The position numbers and the translations under genes were made by a program. Under the pieces are notes generated by a model. The model was not told where the DNA came from, ran no database searches, and saw only the letters and a list, made by a program, of their open reading frames with translations. Positions 1 through 6,430 of a stretch of 11,056 nucleotides of DNA are shown one piece after another; position 1 is the stretch's first letter, and the number at the start of each line of letters is the position of its first letter. The stretch is from Solirubrobacteraceae bacterium (lineage in GTDB: Bacteria > Actinomycetota > Thermoleophilia > Solirubrobacterales > Solirubrobacteraceae), in NCBI GenBank assembly GCA_025935735.1, contig JAICUS010000152.1:1-11056 (forward strand), written 5' to 3'.

Positions 1-669
1 CAGCAGGCCGAACACGAACATCAGCACCACGCCGCACAGGCCCAGGGCCGCCAGCGAGGAGACGATCTTGTGGAAGCGCCGCGTCGGCTGGACGACGATC
101 GCCAGGACGACGCCCAGCACGATGAGCGCGCCCAGGAAGCCCCAGCCGCCGGTGATCCCGTCCTTGGTGGCGAACCAGTGGTTGGCCTTCTCGAAGAAGC
201 CCCAGCCGGTCCCGATCCCGACGATCCTTCCGGTGATCTGCAGGTTGCGCAGGACGATCGGCACCTCGAACGCGACGATCGAGAGCGATGCCACGACCAG
301 CGTGAACGACTCCAGCCAGCCGAGGAACGGCCCCGCCTTCGGGATCAGCCGCGTGGTGAACACGTAGTCGCCGCCTGACCGCGGCATCACCGTGACCAGC
401 GACGCGTAGATCAGCGCCAGCAGGATGCAGAACCCGCCGACGATCAGGCACGACCAGCCGTAGCTGGACAGCCCGGCCAGCCCGATGGGGACGAACGCCA
501 GCGCGTAGAACACCGGCGCCCAGCCGACCCCCGCGCCGATGAACGCGGACGTGTTGAAGAACAGCGCGTTGGTGACGCTGACCTCGCGCACGAGGCCCGA
601 CGAGCGCCGTACGAACAGGCGCTGGCCGCCTCCGGGCAGTTCGTCCCGGGTCTCTCGGGTCGTGCTCAC
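1..669 (-). CDS. APC-superfamily amino acid/amine permease (3' end cut by window edge)
   Basis: Seen: 223 codons open to the left edge of the window, starting at GTG 669. The start is set by a strong Shine-Dalgarno GGAGGAGG (677-684), 7 nt upstream. After a short hydrophilic N-terminus (about 30 residues) comes a first membrane segment with an unwound, glycine-rich stretch (NTSAFIGAGVGWAP, residues 39-52). This resembles the TM1 substrate loop of APC amino acid/polyamine transporters. Further hydrophobic segments follow, then an 'MPRSGGDYVF' motif, which is highly typical of the TM2-TM3 region in this superfamily. Known: such permeases import amino acids, amines or polyamines by proton or sodium coupling, or by exchange. 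Context: it begins 21 nt after the stop of the amidohydrolase gene on the same strand, so the two are probably co-transcribed and share a substrate, with LacI-type control from the divergent promoter. The substrate cannot be read from the sequence, and the C-terminal half is outside the window. Confidence 0.85.
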   Translation of the reverse strand, partial: MSTTRETRDELPGGGQRLFVRRSSGLVREVSVTNALFFNTSAFIGAGVGWAPVFYALAFVPIGLAGLSSYGWSCLIVGGFCILLALIYASLVTVMPRSGGDYVFTTRLIPKAGPFLGWLESFTLVVASLSIVAFEVPIVLRNLQITGRIVGIGTGWGFFEKANHWFATKDGITGGWGFLGALIVLGVVLAIVVQPTRRFHKIVSSLAALGLCGVVLMFVFGLL

Positions 670-676
670 GGCCTCT

Positions 677-684
677 CCTCCTCC
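677..684 (-). promoter_or_regulatory. Strong ribosome binding site of the permease gene
   Basis: GGAGGAGG read on the minus strand, 7 nt before GTG 669. It fixes the GTG as the start of the permease and lies in the 21-nt gap after the amidohydrolase stop codon. Confidence 0.7.
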
Positions 685-690
685 ACCGGC

Positions 691-2298
691 TTATGGGGCT
701 CCATGGACCACGCGTCCCTCGACCACGGTCAGCGTGACGGGCAGGTCTATCAGTGCGTCGCCTGAGACGGCGGTCGGGTCCTCGGCGAACCCTGTGACGT
801 CCGCGCGCGCCCCCGGCACGATCCGCCCCGAGACCGCCTCGTCGCCGGTGGCGAGGGCGGCGCCGGTCGTGTAGCCGGCCAGTGCGGCGCGGCCGCCGAG
901 CGCCTGATCGGGCTCGAAGACGGGCGCGTCCGGGTCGCCCGGGCGCCGGCGCAGGCGCGCCCAGGCCATGCCCTCGCGCGGGTCGAAGTGGGCGATCGGC
1001 CAGTCGGAGCCGAGCGCGACGACGGCACCGCTGTCCAGCACGTCGCGGACGCGGAACGCGCGTCCGGCGCGCTCGGGACCCAGGCGCCGCGTCCACTCGT
1101 CGGAGCCGTCGCCGTGGCGCCACTGCATGTGCAGCGGCTGCATCGAGCACACGACGCCCTCCGCGGCGAAGCGCTTCAAGTGGCCGTCGGGCAGCGTCTC
1201 GCCGTGCTCGACGCGGTGCCGAAGGCCCGGGGCCTCGCCGGCCGCGGCGTAGGCGTCCAGCGCGCAGCGCACGGCCCGGTCGCCGACCGCGTGGGTGACG
1301 CACTGGAAGCCCGCGCCGGCGAAGTCCGCGACGACGCGGGCGTAGCGCGCGGGGTCCGGCCAGAACGCGGCGGTGCCGCCGCCGCGGGTGTCGGGCTCCT
1401 CCAGCCACGCCGTGCCCGTCTCGACCACGCCGTCGATGAACAGCTTCGCCACGCCCCCGCGCCACAGCGCACCGCGCGCGTCGCGCAGCTCCCGCAGCGC
1501 CGCCAGCTCGTCGTCGCCCATCGCCGGCTTGCACCACAGCGATACGACGAGCCGCAGCGGCAGCGGCCCACGCGCCTCGAGCTCTCGCAGCAGCGCGAAC
1601 GTGTCGGGCGCGCCGTCCATCACGTGCACCGCGGTCAAGCCGGTGGCGGCCATGCGCTCGAGATGGGCGGCGATCAGGTCCAGCGCTCCCTCGCGCGAGG
1701 ATGCCGGCAGCACGCCGCTGACGCGGTCATAGGCGGCGAACTCGCGCAGCTCGCCGGTCGGGACGCCGTCGCGGCAGACGATCTCCGAGGCGTCGGGGAA
1801 GCGCTCCGGGCCGCGCACGCCCGCGCGCTCCAGCACCCCGGGCGTCGCCAGGTAGGTGTGGCAGTCGAACAGCGTCAGCAGCGCCGGCCCGCCGGCGAGC
1901 TCCTCCAGCACACGGCCGTCGAGCCCGGTGTCGGCGAACAGCGCGTAGTCGGCGCCCCAGCCGAGCACGATCTCGCCGGGACCGCTCCGCTCGCCGGCCA
2001 GCGCCGCGCGCAGCTCCTCGCGGGTGCGGCACGGGTGGCAGTCCACGCCGCGCGCGATGCCGGCCGCCCACAGCGGGTGGGCGTGCGAGTCCACCAGGCC
2101 CGGGACGACCACCATTCCGGCGCCGTCGACCAGCTCGGTCTTGGCGTCGCAGGCGGCGCGGATCTCCGCGTCGTCGCCCACGGCCAGGATGCGGCCGTCG
2201 CGGAACGCCACGGCGGTCGCCGACGGCCGCGCGTCGTCCAGCGTGACGACCCGTGCGCCGACGATCGCCCGCTCGGCGCTGACCCGCGCCCGCGGCAC
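691..2298 (-). CDS. YtcJ-like metal-dependent amidohydrolase (amidohydrolase family 3)
   Basis: Seen: 535 aa from GTG 2298, the usual size of YtcJ-type hydrolases. In order there is a beta-sandwich N-terminus (IVGARVVTLDD, then FRDGRILAVG), the metal-binding HxH in VPGLVDSHAHP (H72, H74), and KLFIDGVVETGTA. Then come the His motifs THAVGDRA and HRVEHGE, and the catalytic Asp in GSDWP (D432), followed by the returning sandwich strand (GARADVTGF). All key residues of the family are present, so it should be an active cytoplasmic hydrolase of C-N bonds in an amide or cyclic amide. The substrate is unknown. Start choice: the frame stays open to 2514, but that stretch runs antisense through the LacI gene and the promoter. 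GTG 2331 lies in the promoter -10 region, and GTG 2322 lies at about the predicted transcription start (possible leaderless start). GTG 2298 begins just before the family's first strand. The permease follows after 21 nt. Confidence 0.85.
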   Translation of the reverse strand: MPRARVSAERAIVGARVVTLDDARPSATAVAFRDGRILAVGDDAEIRAACDAKTELVDGAGMVVVPGLVDSHAHPLWAAGIARGVDCHPCRTREELRAALAGERSGPGEIVLGWGADYALFADTGLDGRVLEELAGGPALLTLFDCHTYLATPGVLERAGVRGPERFPDASEIVCRDGVPTGELREFAAYDRVSGVLPASSREGALDLIAAHLERMAATGLTAVHVMDGAPDTFALLRELEARGPLPLRLVVSLWCKPAMGDDELAALRELRDARGALWRGGVAKLFIDGVVETGTAWLEEPDTRGGGTAAFWPDPARYARVVADFAGAGFQCVTHAVGDRAVRCALDAYAAAGEAPGLRHRVEHGETLPDGHLKRFAAEGVVCSMQPLHMQWRHGDGSDEWTRRLGPERAGRAFRVRDVLDSGAVVALGSDWPIAHFDPREGMAWARLRRRPGDPDAPVFEPDQALGGRAALAGYTTGAALATGDEAVSGRIVPGARADVTGFAEDPTAVSGDALIDLPVTLTVVEGRVVHGAP

Positions 2299-2329
2299 TG
2301 TGGCGATCCGCTCGCCCTCCACCGGCGAC

Positions 2330-2358
2330 ACCGTAGACCAAATCGATTTGGGCCGCAA
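2330..2358 (-). promoter_or_regulatory. Predicted sigma70-type promoter of the amidohydrolase-permease unit
   Basis: On the minus strand a -35-like TTGCGG (2358-2353) is followed by a 17-nt spacer and a -10-like TACGGT (2335-2330, matching TAnnnT). Transcription would begin near 2323, about 25 nt before GTG 2298. The spacer contains the palindromic operator. The motif match is moderate, but the spacing is ideal and the location between divergent genes is right. Confidence 0.5.
2338..2351. promoter_or_regulatory. Predicted LacI-family operator (perfect 14-bp palindrome)
   Basis: CCAAATCGATTTGG is a perfect inverted repeat centred on CG, and an AT-rich island in very GC-rich DNA. LacI-family dimers bind such palindromes, with the hinge-helix leucine inserted at the central CpG; PurR and CcpA boxes have the same architecture. 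It lies inside the -35/-10 spacer of the amidohydrolase promoter and 32 nt before the regulator's ATG 2384, so it is well placed to repress the operon and possibly autoregulate the regulator. Confidence 0.65.
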
Positions 2359-2383
2359 CACGGCGCGGCGTACCATGCGCGGC

Positions 2384-3379
2384 ATGGCGGGCCGTTCACG
2401 CGTCACGATCGGCGACGTGGCGCGCGGCGCCGGCGTCTCGCCGACCACCGTCTCGCACGCGCTCAACGGCAAGGGCGCCGTGCGTCCCGCCACCCGCGCG
2501 CGCGTGTTGCGCACCGCGAAGCGCCTGGGCTATCTCCCCAACAGCGCCGCGCGCAACCTGCGCTCGGGCCGCACCATGACCCTGGGGCTGATGTTCCCGC
2601 GGGAGGAGTTCTCCGGCGTCGAGTACTACCTCGAGCTGGCCTCGGCCGCCGCGCAGGCCGCGTTCGCGCGCGACTACGGCGTGCTGCTGATCCCGCCGAT
2701 GCAGGCGCCGGAGCAGCTGCGCCGGTTCGCGGTCGACGGCGGGATCGTGTCCGACCCGGTGGCCGGCGACTCGCGGCTGGCGGCGTTCGACGCGCTCGGG
2801 CTGCCGACCGTGTCGATCGACCGCGACCTCTCGCGCGGCGACGACCCGTGGTGGGTGGCGGCCGACAACGTCGCCAACACGCGCGCGGCGCTCGACCACC
2901 TGGTGGCCGCCGGGGCGCGGCGCGTGGCGTTCCTGACCGGCGACGCGTCGTGGGGGTGGCTCGAGGACAGCCTGCGGGCGTACCGGGGCTGGGCGCGCGA
3001 GCGCGGCTGCGAGCCGCTCGTCGCCACCGCGAGCATGGCCGCGCACGAGCGCGGAGCCGCGGCGGCCGCCGCGGAGCTGCTCGACCGCCCGGACCCGGCG
3101 GACGCCATCTTCGCCCCGCCGGACCGCTTCGCGGTCGGCGTGCTGCGCGCGGCCCGCGAGCGCGGGATCGACGTGCCCGGCGCGCTGCGCATCGCCGTCG
3201 GGGTCGACTCCAGCCAGGCGCGGCTCGCGGACCCGCCGATCACGGCGATCGACCTCCACCCTGACGAGACCGGGCGGGCGGCGGTGGACATGCTGCTGGC
3301 CCGGATCGAAGGCGCCGCGGTCGCCGCGCCCCGGATCGTCAGTGCCGAGCTGCGCGTGCGCGTATCCTCCGCACCTTGA
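2384..3379 (+). CDS. LacI-family transcriptional regulator
   Basis: Seen: 331 aa from ATG 2384; an in-frame ATG at 2375 would add three residues. Residues 7-27 form the LacI helix-turn-helix (VTIGDVARGAGVSPTTVSHAL). The NGKG turn, RVLRTAKRLGY and the hinge helix SAARNLRSGRT (54-63) follow; L59 is the leucine expected to intercalate at the operator's CpG. The rest is a periplasmic-binding-protein-like ligand domain, ending in a typical C-terminal part (AVGVDSSQARLADPPITAIDL). Role: a DNA-binding repressor released, or activated, by a small ligand. Context: divergent from the amidohydrolase-permease pair with a matching palindrome between them, so it very probably controls that pair. The ligand is probably the transported compound or a breakdown product (inference). 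Its TGA overlaps the TTG start of the next gene. Confidence 0.9.
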   Translation: MAGRSRVTIGDVARGAGVSPTTVSHALNGKGAVRPATRARVLRTAKRLGYLPNSAARNLRSGRTMTLGLMFPREEFSGVEYYLELASAAAQAAFARDYGVLLIPPMQAPEQLRRFAVDGGIVSDPVAGDSRLAAFDALGLPTVSIDRDLSRGDDPWWVAADNVANTRAALDHLVAAGARRVAFLTGDASWGWLEDSLRAYRGWARERGCEPLVATASMAAHERGAAAAAAELLDRPDPADAIFAPPDRFAVGVLRAARERGIDVPGALRIAVGVDSSQARLADPPITAIDLHPDETGRAAVDMLLARIEGAAVAAPRIVSAELRVRVSSAP

Positions 3380-4116
3380 CCGGGCCGCTCGCCGATCTGC
3401 GTCAGGAGGCGCCGCGCGTCCTGGACGAGCTCGACCGACGGGAGATCGCCGCGCGCGCGGTCGGCGGGCTCGCCGTCCACCTGCGCTGCCCCTCCGCCGC
3501 CCGGCCGCCGCTGGCCCGCGACTACAAGGATCTCGACCTGGCGGCCGCGTTCGCGGCGGTCCGGCCGTTGACGCAGGCGCTGGAGGACCTGGGCTACGAG
3601 GCCGACCGCGAGTTCAACGCGCTGCACGGCCGCGAGCGCCTGCTGTTCTGGGACGCCGTCAACGGCCGCCAGCTCGACGTGTTCATCGACCGCATGGTGC
3701 TCTGCCACACGCTCGAGCTCGCCGACCGCGTCGGGCTCGAGCCGCGCACGCTCCCGCTCGCCGACCTGCTGCTGGCCAAGCTGCAGGTCGTGGAGCTCAA
3801 CGAGCGCGACCTCAAGGACGCGGCGGCGATCCTGGCCGACCACGCGCTCGCCGCCGGCGGCGTCGACCCCGACCGGGTGACCGACGTGCTGGCGGCCGAC
3901 TGGGGCTGGTGGCGCACCGCGACCGCCACGCTCGAGCGCGTCGCCGGCTACGCCCGCGACCTCGGCGGCTTCCCGGACGCTCCGGCCGTTGCCGAGCGGG
4001 CCGGCGCGCTGGGCGAGCGCATCGAGGCGGCGCCGAAGTCGCGGCGCTGGCGGATGCGGGCGAAGATCGGCGAGCGCAAGCGCTGGTACGAGCTGCCCGA
4101 GGAGATCAACGGCTGA
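3376..4116 (+). CDS. Nucleotidyltransferase-fold protein, AbiEii/AbiGii-like
   Basis: Seen: 246 aa starting at TTG 3376, which overlaps the LacI stop as TTGA; no better start is visible and there is no strong Shine-Dalgarno, so translational coupling is likely. The nucleotidyltransferase signature is present: VGGLAVHL (G30, G31), then KDLDL (D52, D54), then QLDVF (D101) as the third acidic residue. Downstream LPLADLLLAKLQ and NERDLKDAAAIL match the helical K...R-x-x-KD region of AbiEii-like proteins and related minimal nucleotidyltransferases. The C-terminus is basic (SRRWRMRAKIGERKRWYELP). Known: AbiEii is a nucleotidyltransferase toxin normally paired with an AbiEi antitoxin, while many chromosomal relatives are solitary and of unknown role. 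Here no AbiEi-like partner is visible; the neighbour is a LacI regulator. A toxin role is therefore unproven, and a housekeeping or aminoglycoside-type nucleotidyltransferase relative is equally possible. Confidence 0.7.
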   Translation: MTGPLADLRQEAPRVLDELDRREIAARAVGGLAVHLRCPSAARPPLARDYKDLDLAAAFAAVRPLTQALEDLGYEADREFNALHGRERLLFWDAVNGRQLDVFIDRMVLCHTLELADRVGLEPRTLPLADLLLAKLQVVELNERDLKDAAAILADHALAAGGVDPDRVTDVLAADWGWWRTATATLERVAGYARDLGGFPDAPAVAERAGALGERIEAAPKSRRWRMRAKIGERKRWYELPEEING

Positions 4117-5724
4117 TCAGCCCAGCAGGAACGTCCCGGAGAACGCCAGGCGCTCGACCGGCGGCGCGTCGATCGCTTCGCCGTCGAGCGTGACGGCGTA
4201 GCTGCGCGGGTCGACGCGCACCTCGCCGCGCCGGGCGTTGCGCACCATGTCGGCCGCGGTGAGGTCGCGGCAGCCCTCGACCCGCGCCCGGGGCCGCGCC
4301 GTGGGCAGCTCTGCGTCCATCGCGCAGCCGGCCAGGAACGCGAGCGAGATCCGCGCGGGGGCGCCGCCGACGCCGCCCACCTGCGGGCGGACGCGGACGG
4401 GCTCGCACAGCATCGTCGCCGCGTTGCCGTCGCCGGACGCGCCCCACGCCGCCACGCCGGCCTTGAGCACGAGCTCCGGGCGGATGCCGATGAGCGCGGG
4501 CTGCCAGAGCACGGCGTCGGCGAGCCGCCCCGGCGTGAGCGCGCCGACGTGGCCGGCCAGGCCGTGGGTCAGCGCCGGGTTGATGGTCACCTTGGCGATG
4601 TGGCGCAGGACGCGCGCGTTGTCGTCGCGCCCCTCTCCCCCGCGCACCCGCTTCATCCAGTCCGCGTTCTGCAGCGCGCGGCGGACCACCTCGCCCGCCC
4701 GGCCCATCCCCTGCGAGTCCGACGACATCATGTGGATCGCGCCGAGGTCGTGCAGCACGCCCTCGGCGGCCATCGTGCGGGCGCGCACGCGCAGGCCGAG
4801 GATCGCCGCGTCGCCCGCGCGCTCGCCCGGCGCCAGCAGGTGCACGGTCTCGACCATCGCCCGGCCCTCGGCCGCGGCGCCGGCGCCGAACGGCAGGCCG
4901 GGGGTGGTGGAGGACGTCAGCACGCGCTCGCGGCCGGCGAGCGCGAGCAGGTCCGGCGCGTGGCCGCCGCCGCAGCCCTCGATGTGGAACGCGTGCACGG
5001 TGCGCCCGCCGAACGCCGCGAACGTGTCTTCGACCGACAGGGCCTCGTTCAGGCCGTCGGTGTGGATGGCCAGCTGCACGTCCTCGGCGTCGGCGACGTC
5101 CAGCGCGCAGCGGATCTGCTCGGGCCCCGCGGCCACGTCCTCGTGGATCTTCAGGCCGGCGCCGCCGGCCCGCAGCGCATGGAGCACGGGCTCGTCCCGC
5201 GCCGATGACGCGCGGACGAGCAGCGCCGCGTTGAGCGGGTACGCGTCCAGCGCCGCCCACGTCGCCCGCAGCAGCTCCGGCGGGTTGCAGCCCAGGTTCC
5301 ACACCGGCCCCGGGTCCTGGATCACCAGCGTCGTCATGCCGCCCGCGAGCGCCGCCTCGGCGACCTGCGGCGAGAGCCAGTGGATGTGCGAGTCGACGCC
5401 CCCGGGGGTGACGATCAGCCCGGACGCGTCGTGCACCGCCGTCGCGGTGTCGAGCACGACGTCGATGCCGTCCATCGTGTCCGGGTTGCCGGCGCGGCCG
5501 ACGCTGACGACGCGCCCGTCGCTGATGCCCAGGCTGGCGTGGCGCACCCCGAGCAGCGGGTCGACCAGCAGCCCGCCCGTGATCGCCACCTCGACCCCGC
5601 CGCGCTGCGCGCGCACGCCGAGCCCGTCGCGCATCGTCCCGCCCCAGCCGGCCACGATGCCGTCCGGCTCGCCCTCGGGCGCCAGCCACAGGTCGCTGTC
5701 GGCCAGCCGCACGCGCTCAGGCAC
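4117..5724 (-). CDS. Divergent urease alpha subunit-like amidohydrolase (UreC-like)
   Basis: Seen: 535 aa from GTG 5724 (GGGGGT 6 nt upstream), overlapping the UreAB stop by 8 nt; canonical UreC is about 567 aa. Alignment by eye to Klebsiella UreC runs nearly the whole length. Nickel ligands H113 and H115 (H134/H136), carbamylated K192 (K217), H194 (H219), H221 (H246), H247 (H272), flap H295 (H320) and D336 (D360) are all retained, so a hydrolytic dinuclear metal centre is expected. Differences: the flap Cys (C319) is V294; the GGGTGPAAGT substrate loop is replaced by IQDPGPVWNL with about four residues fewer nearby; HEDW is HEDV. The N-terminal SDLWLAPEG is shorter than usual. It would assemble with the UreAB fusion in the cytoplasm. 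Urea may not be the substrate. No ureDEFG genes for nickel loading are in the window. Function beyond 'urease-like hydrolase' is not known to me. Confidence 0.85.
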   Translation of the reverse strand: MPERVRLADSDLWLAPEGEPDGIVAGWGGTMRDGLGVRAQRGGVEVAITGGLLVDPLLGVRHASLGISDGRVVSVGRAGNPDTMDGIDVVLDTATAVHDASGLIVTPGGVDSHIHWLSPQVAEAALAGGMTTLVIQDPGPVWNLGCNPPELLRATWAALDAYPLNAALLVRASSARDEPVLHALRAGGAGLKIHEDVAAGPEQIRCALDVADAEDVQLAIHTDGLNEALSVEDTFAAFGGRTVHAFHIEGCGGGHAPDLLALAGRERVLTSSTTPGLPFGAGAAAEGRAMVETVHLLAPGERAGDAAILGLRVRARTMAAEGVLHDLGAIHMMSSDSQGMGRAGEVVRRALQNADWMKRVRGGEGRDDNARVLRHIAKVTINPALTHGLAGHVGALTPGRLADAVLWQPALIGIRPELVLKAGVAAWGASGDGNAATMLCEPVRVRPQVGGVGGAPARISLAFLAGCAMDAELPTARPRARVEGCRDLTAADMVRNARRGEVRVDPRSYAVTLDGEAIDAPPVERLAFSGTFLLG

Positions 5725-6376
5725 CGCGATACCCCCGCTCGCGCGCGAGCGCCAGCGCGGCCTCGCGGGCCCCGGGCGCGTCGAGCGGCCCGTCCACCAG
5801 ACCGCCGTGCCCGCGCACGATGCGCGCCCCGGCGATCGGCAGCAGCCGCACGGCGCGCGGCTCGCCGGGCGCGAACACGACCTTCGCCCCGGGCGCGATC
5901 GCCAGCCGCAGCCCCCACGCCGCCGCGCGCTCGAAGCGCAGCGCGCGGTTGACCTCGAAGAAGTGGAAGTGCGAGGTGACGGCAACCGCCACCGCGCCCT
6001 CGTTGACCACGTCGAGCGGAGCGCCGCCATCCAGCCACGCGGGCTCCACGGGCGCCGGCGCAGGGGGCGCGTCGCGCCGGATCGGATCGTGGAGGACGAC
6101 GAGCCGGTGGCCGTCCGCGAACAGCGGCTCGACCTCGACGCGCGGCACGGCATCCGCCACGCCCGCGAGCACGTCCGCTTCGCCCAGCACGCCGTACCCG
6201 AGCGCCTCCACCTCCGCATACGAGCGCCCGTCCCGCGCGGCCTCGCACACCTCGTCGGCGATCACCGCGACCGCCTCGGCCTGCGTGAGCGCGAGCCCCC
6301 GCGACCGGCGCCGCCGCGCCAGCTCCGCGGCGAGGAAGAGCAGCAGGCGGTCCTCCTCGCCGGGCAGCAGACGCAT
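5717..6376 (-). CDS. Fused urease gamma/beta subunit-like protein (UreA-UreB)
   Basis: Seen: 219 aa from ATG 6376, with a modest AGGG upstream. Residues 1-101 are a complete UreA-like domain (MRLLPGEEDRLLLFLAAELA at the start, ALGYGVLGEADVLAGV, and PLFADGHRLVVLHDPIR at the end). A short Ala/Pro linker (102-112) leads to a UreB-like domain (about 113-197) with SHFHFFE (135-141) and NRALRFERAAAWGLRLAI. Between the NEG motif and SHFHFFE there are only about 10 residues, where canonical UreB has about 22 including the NTGDRP turn, so one strand-loop is shortened. Known: gamma/beta fusions occur in Helicobacter UreA and in some actinobacteria. It is the structural partner of the alpha subunit encoded immediately downstream (8-nt overlap). 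It starts 54 nt after the purU stop in the same orientation, probably in one operon. The last 20 residues (PGAREAALALARERGYRGA) extend past the beta domain. Confidence 0.85.
   Translation of the reverse strand: MRLLPGEEDRLLLFLAAELARRRRSRGLALTQAEAVAVIADEVCEAARDGRSYAEVEALGYGVLGEADVLAGVADAVPRVEVEPLFADGHRLVVLHDPIRRDAPPAPAPVEPAWLDGGAPLDVVNEGAVAVAVTSHFHFFEVNRALRFERAAAWGLRLAIAPGAKVVFAPGEPRAVRLLPIAGARIVRGHGGLVDGPLDAPGAREAALALARERGYRGA
5731..5736 (-). promoter_or_regulatory. Ribosome binding site deciding the UreC-like start
   Basis: GGGGGT on the minus strand, 6 nt upstream of GTG 5724. It favours this GTG over the in-frame GTG at 5712 and makes the UreC-like gene overlap the UreAB stop by 8 nt. Confidence 0.45.
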
Positions 6377-6430
6377 GCCGCAACCCTACGCGGAGCCCCC
6401 GCGATCAGCGTCCTAGTGCCGGGTGCGCCA

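Noticed and set aside
2299..2514. N-terminal extension of the amidohydrolase to ATG 2514
   Set aside because: The extra 72 residues are antisense to the LacI helix-turn-helix coding region and cover the predicted promoter and operator; the family homology starts just after 2298.
988..3264. Very long plus-strand open frame opposite the amidohydrolase and out of frame with the LacI gene
   Set aside because: Arg/Ala/Pro/Gly-rich translation with no recognisable domain, running across a promoter and two well-supported genes; an effect of high GC codon bias.
4117..5724. Loss of the catalytic flap histidine in the UreC-like protein
   Set aside because: A first gapped alignment suggested it, but the ungapped alignment through SSTTPGLPF to VHLLAP puts H295 on Klebsiella H320; only the neighbouring Cys is changed (V294).
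5725..6219. N-terminal extension of the UreC-like protein upstream of 5724
   Set aside because: It lies entirely within the UreAB coding region in another frame and is unlike any urease sequence; GTG 5724 has a good RBS.
6377..6430. Possible terminator or promoter between purU and the UreAB fusion
   Set aside because: The 54-nt gap has no convincing hairpin with a T-tract and no clear -35/-10 pair; treated as an intra-operon spacer.
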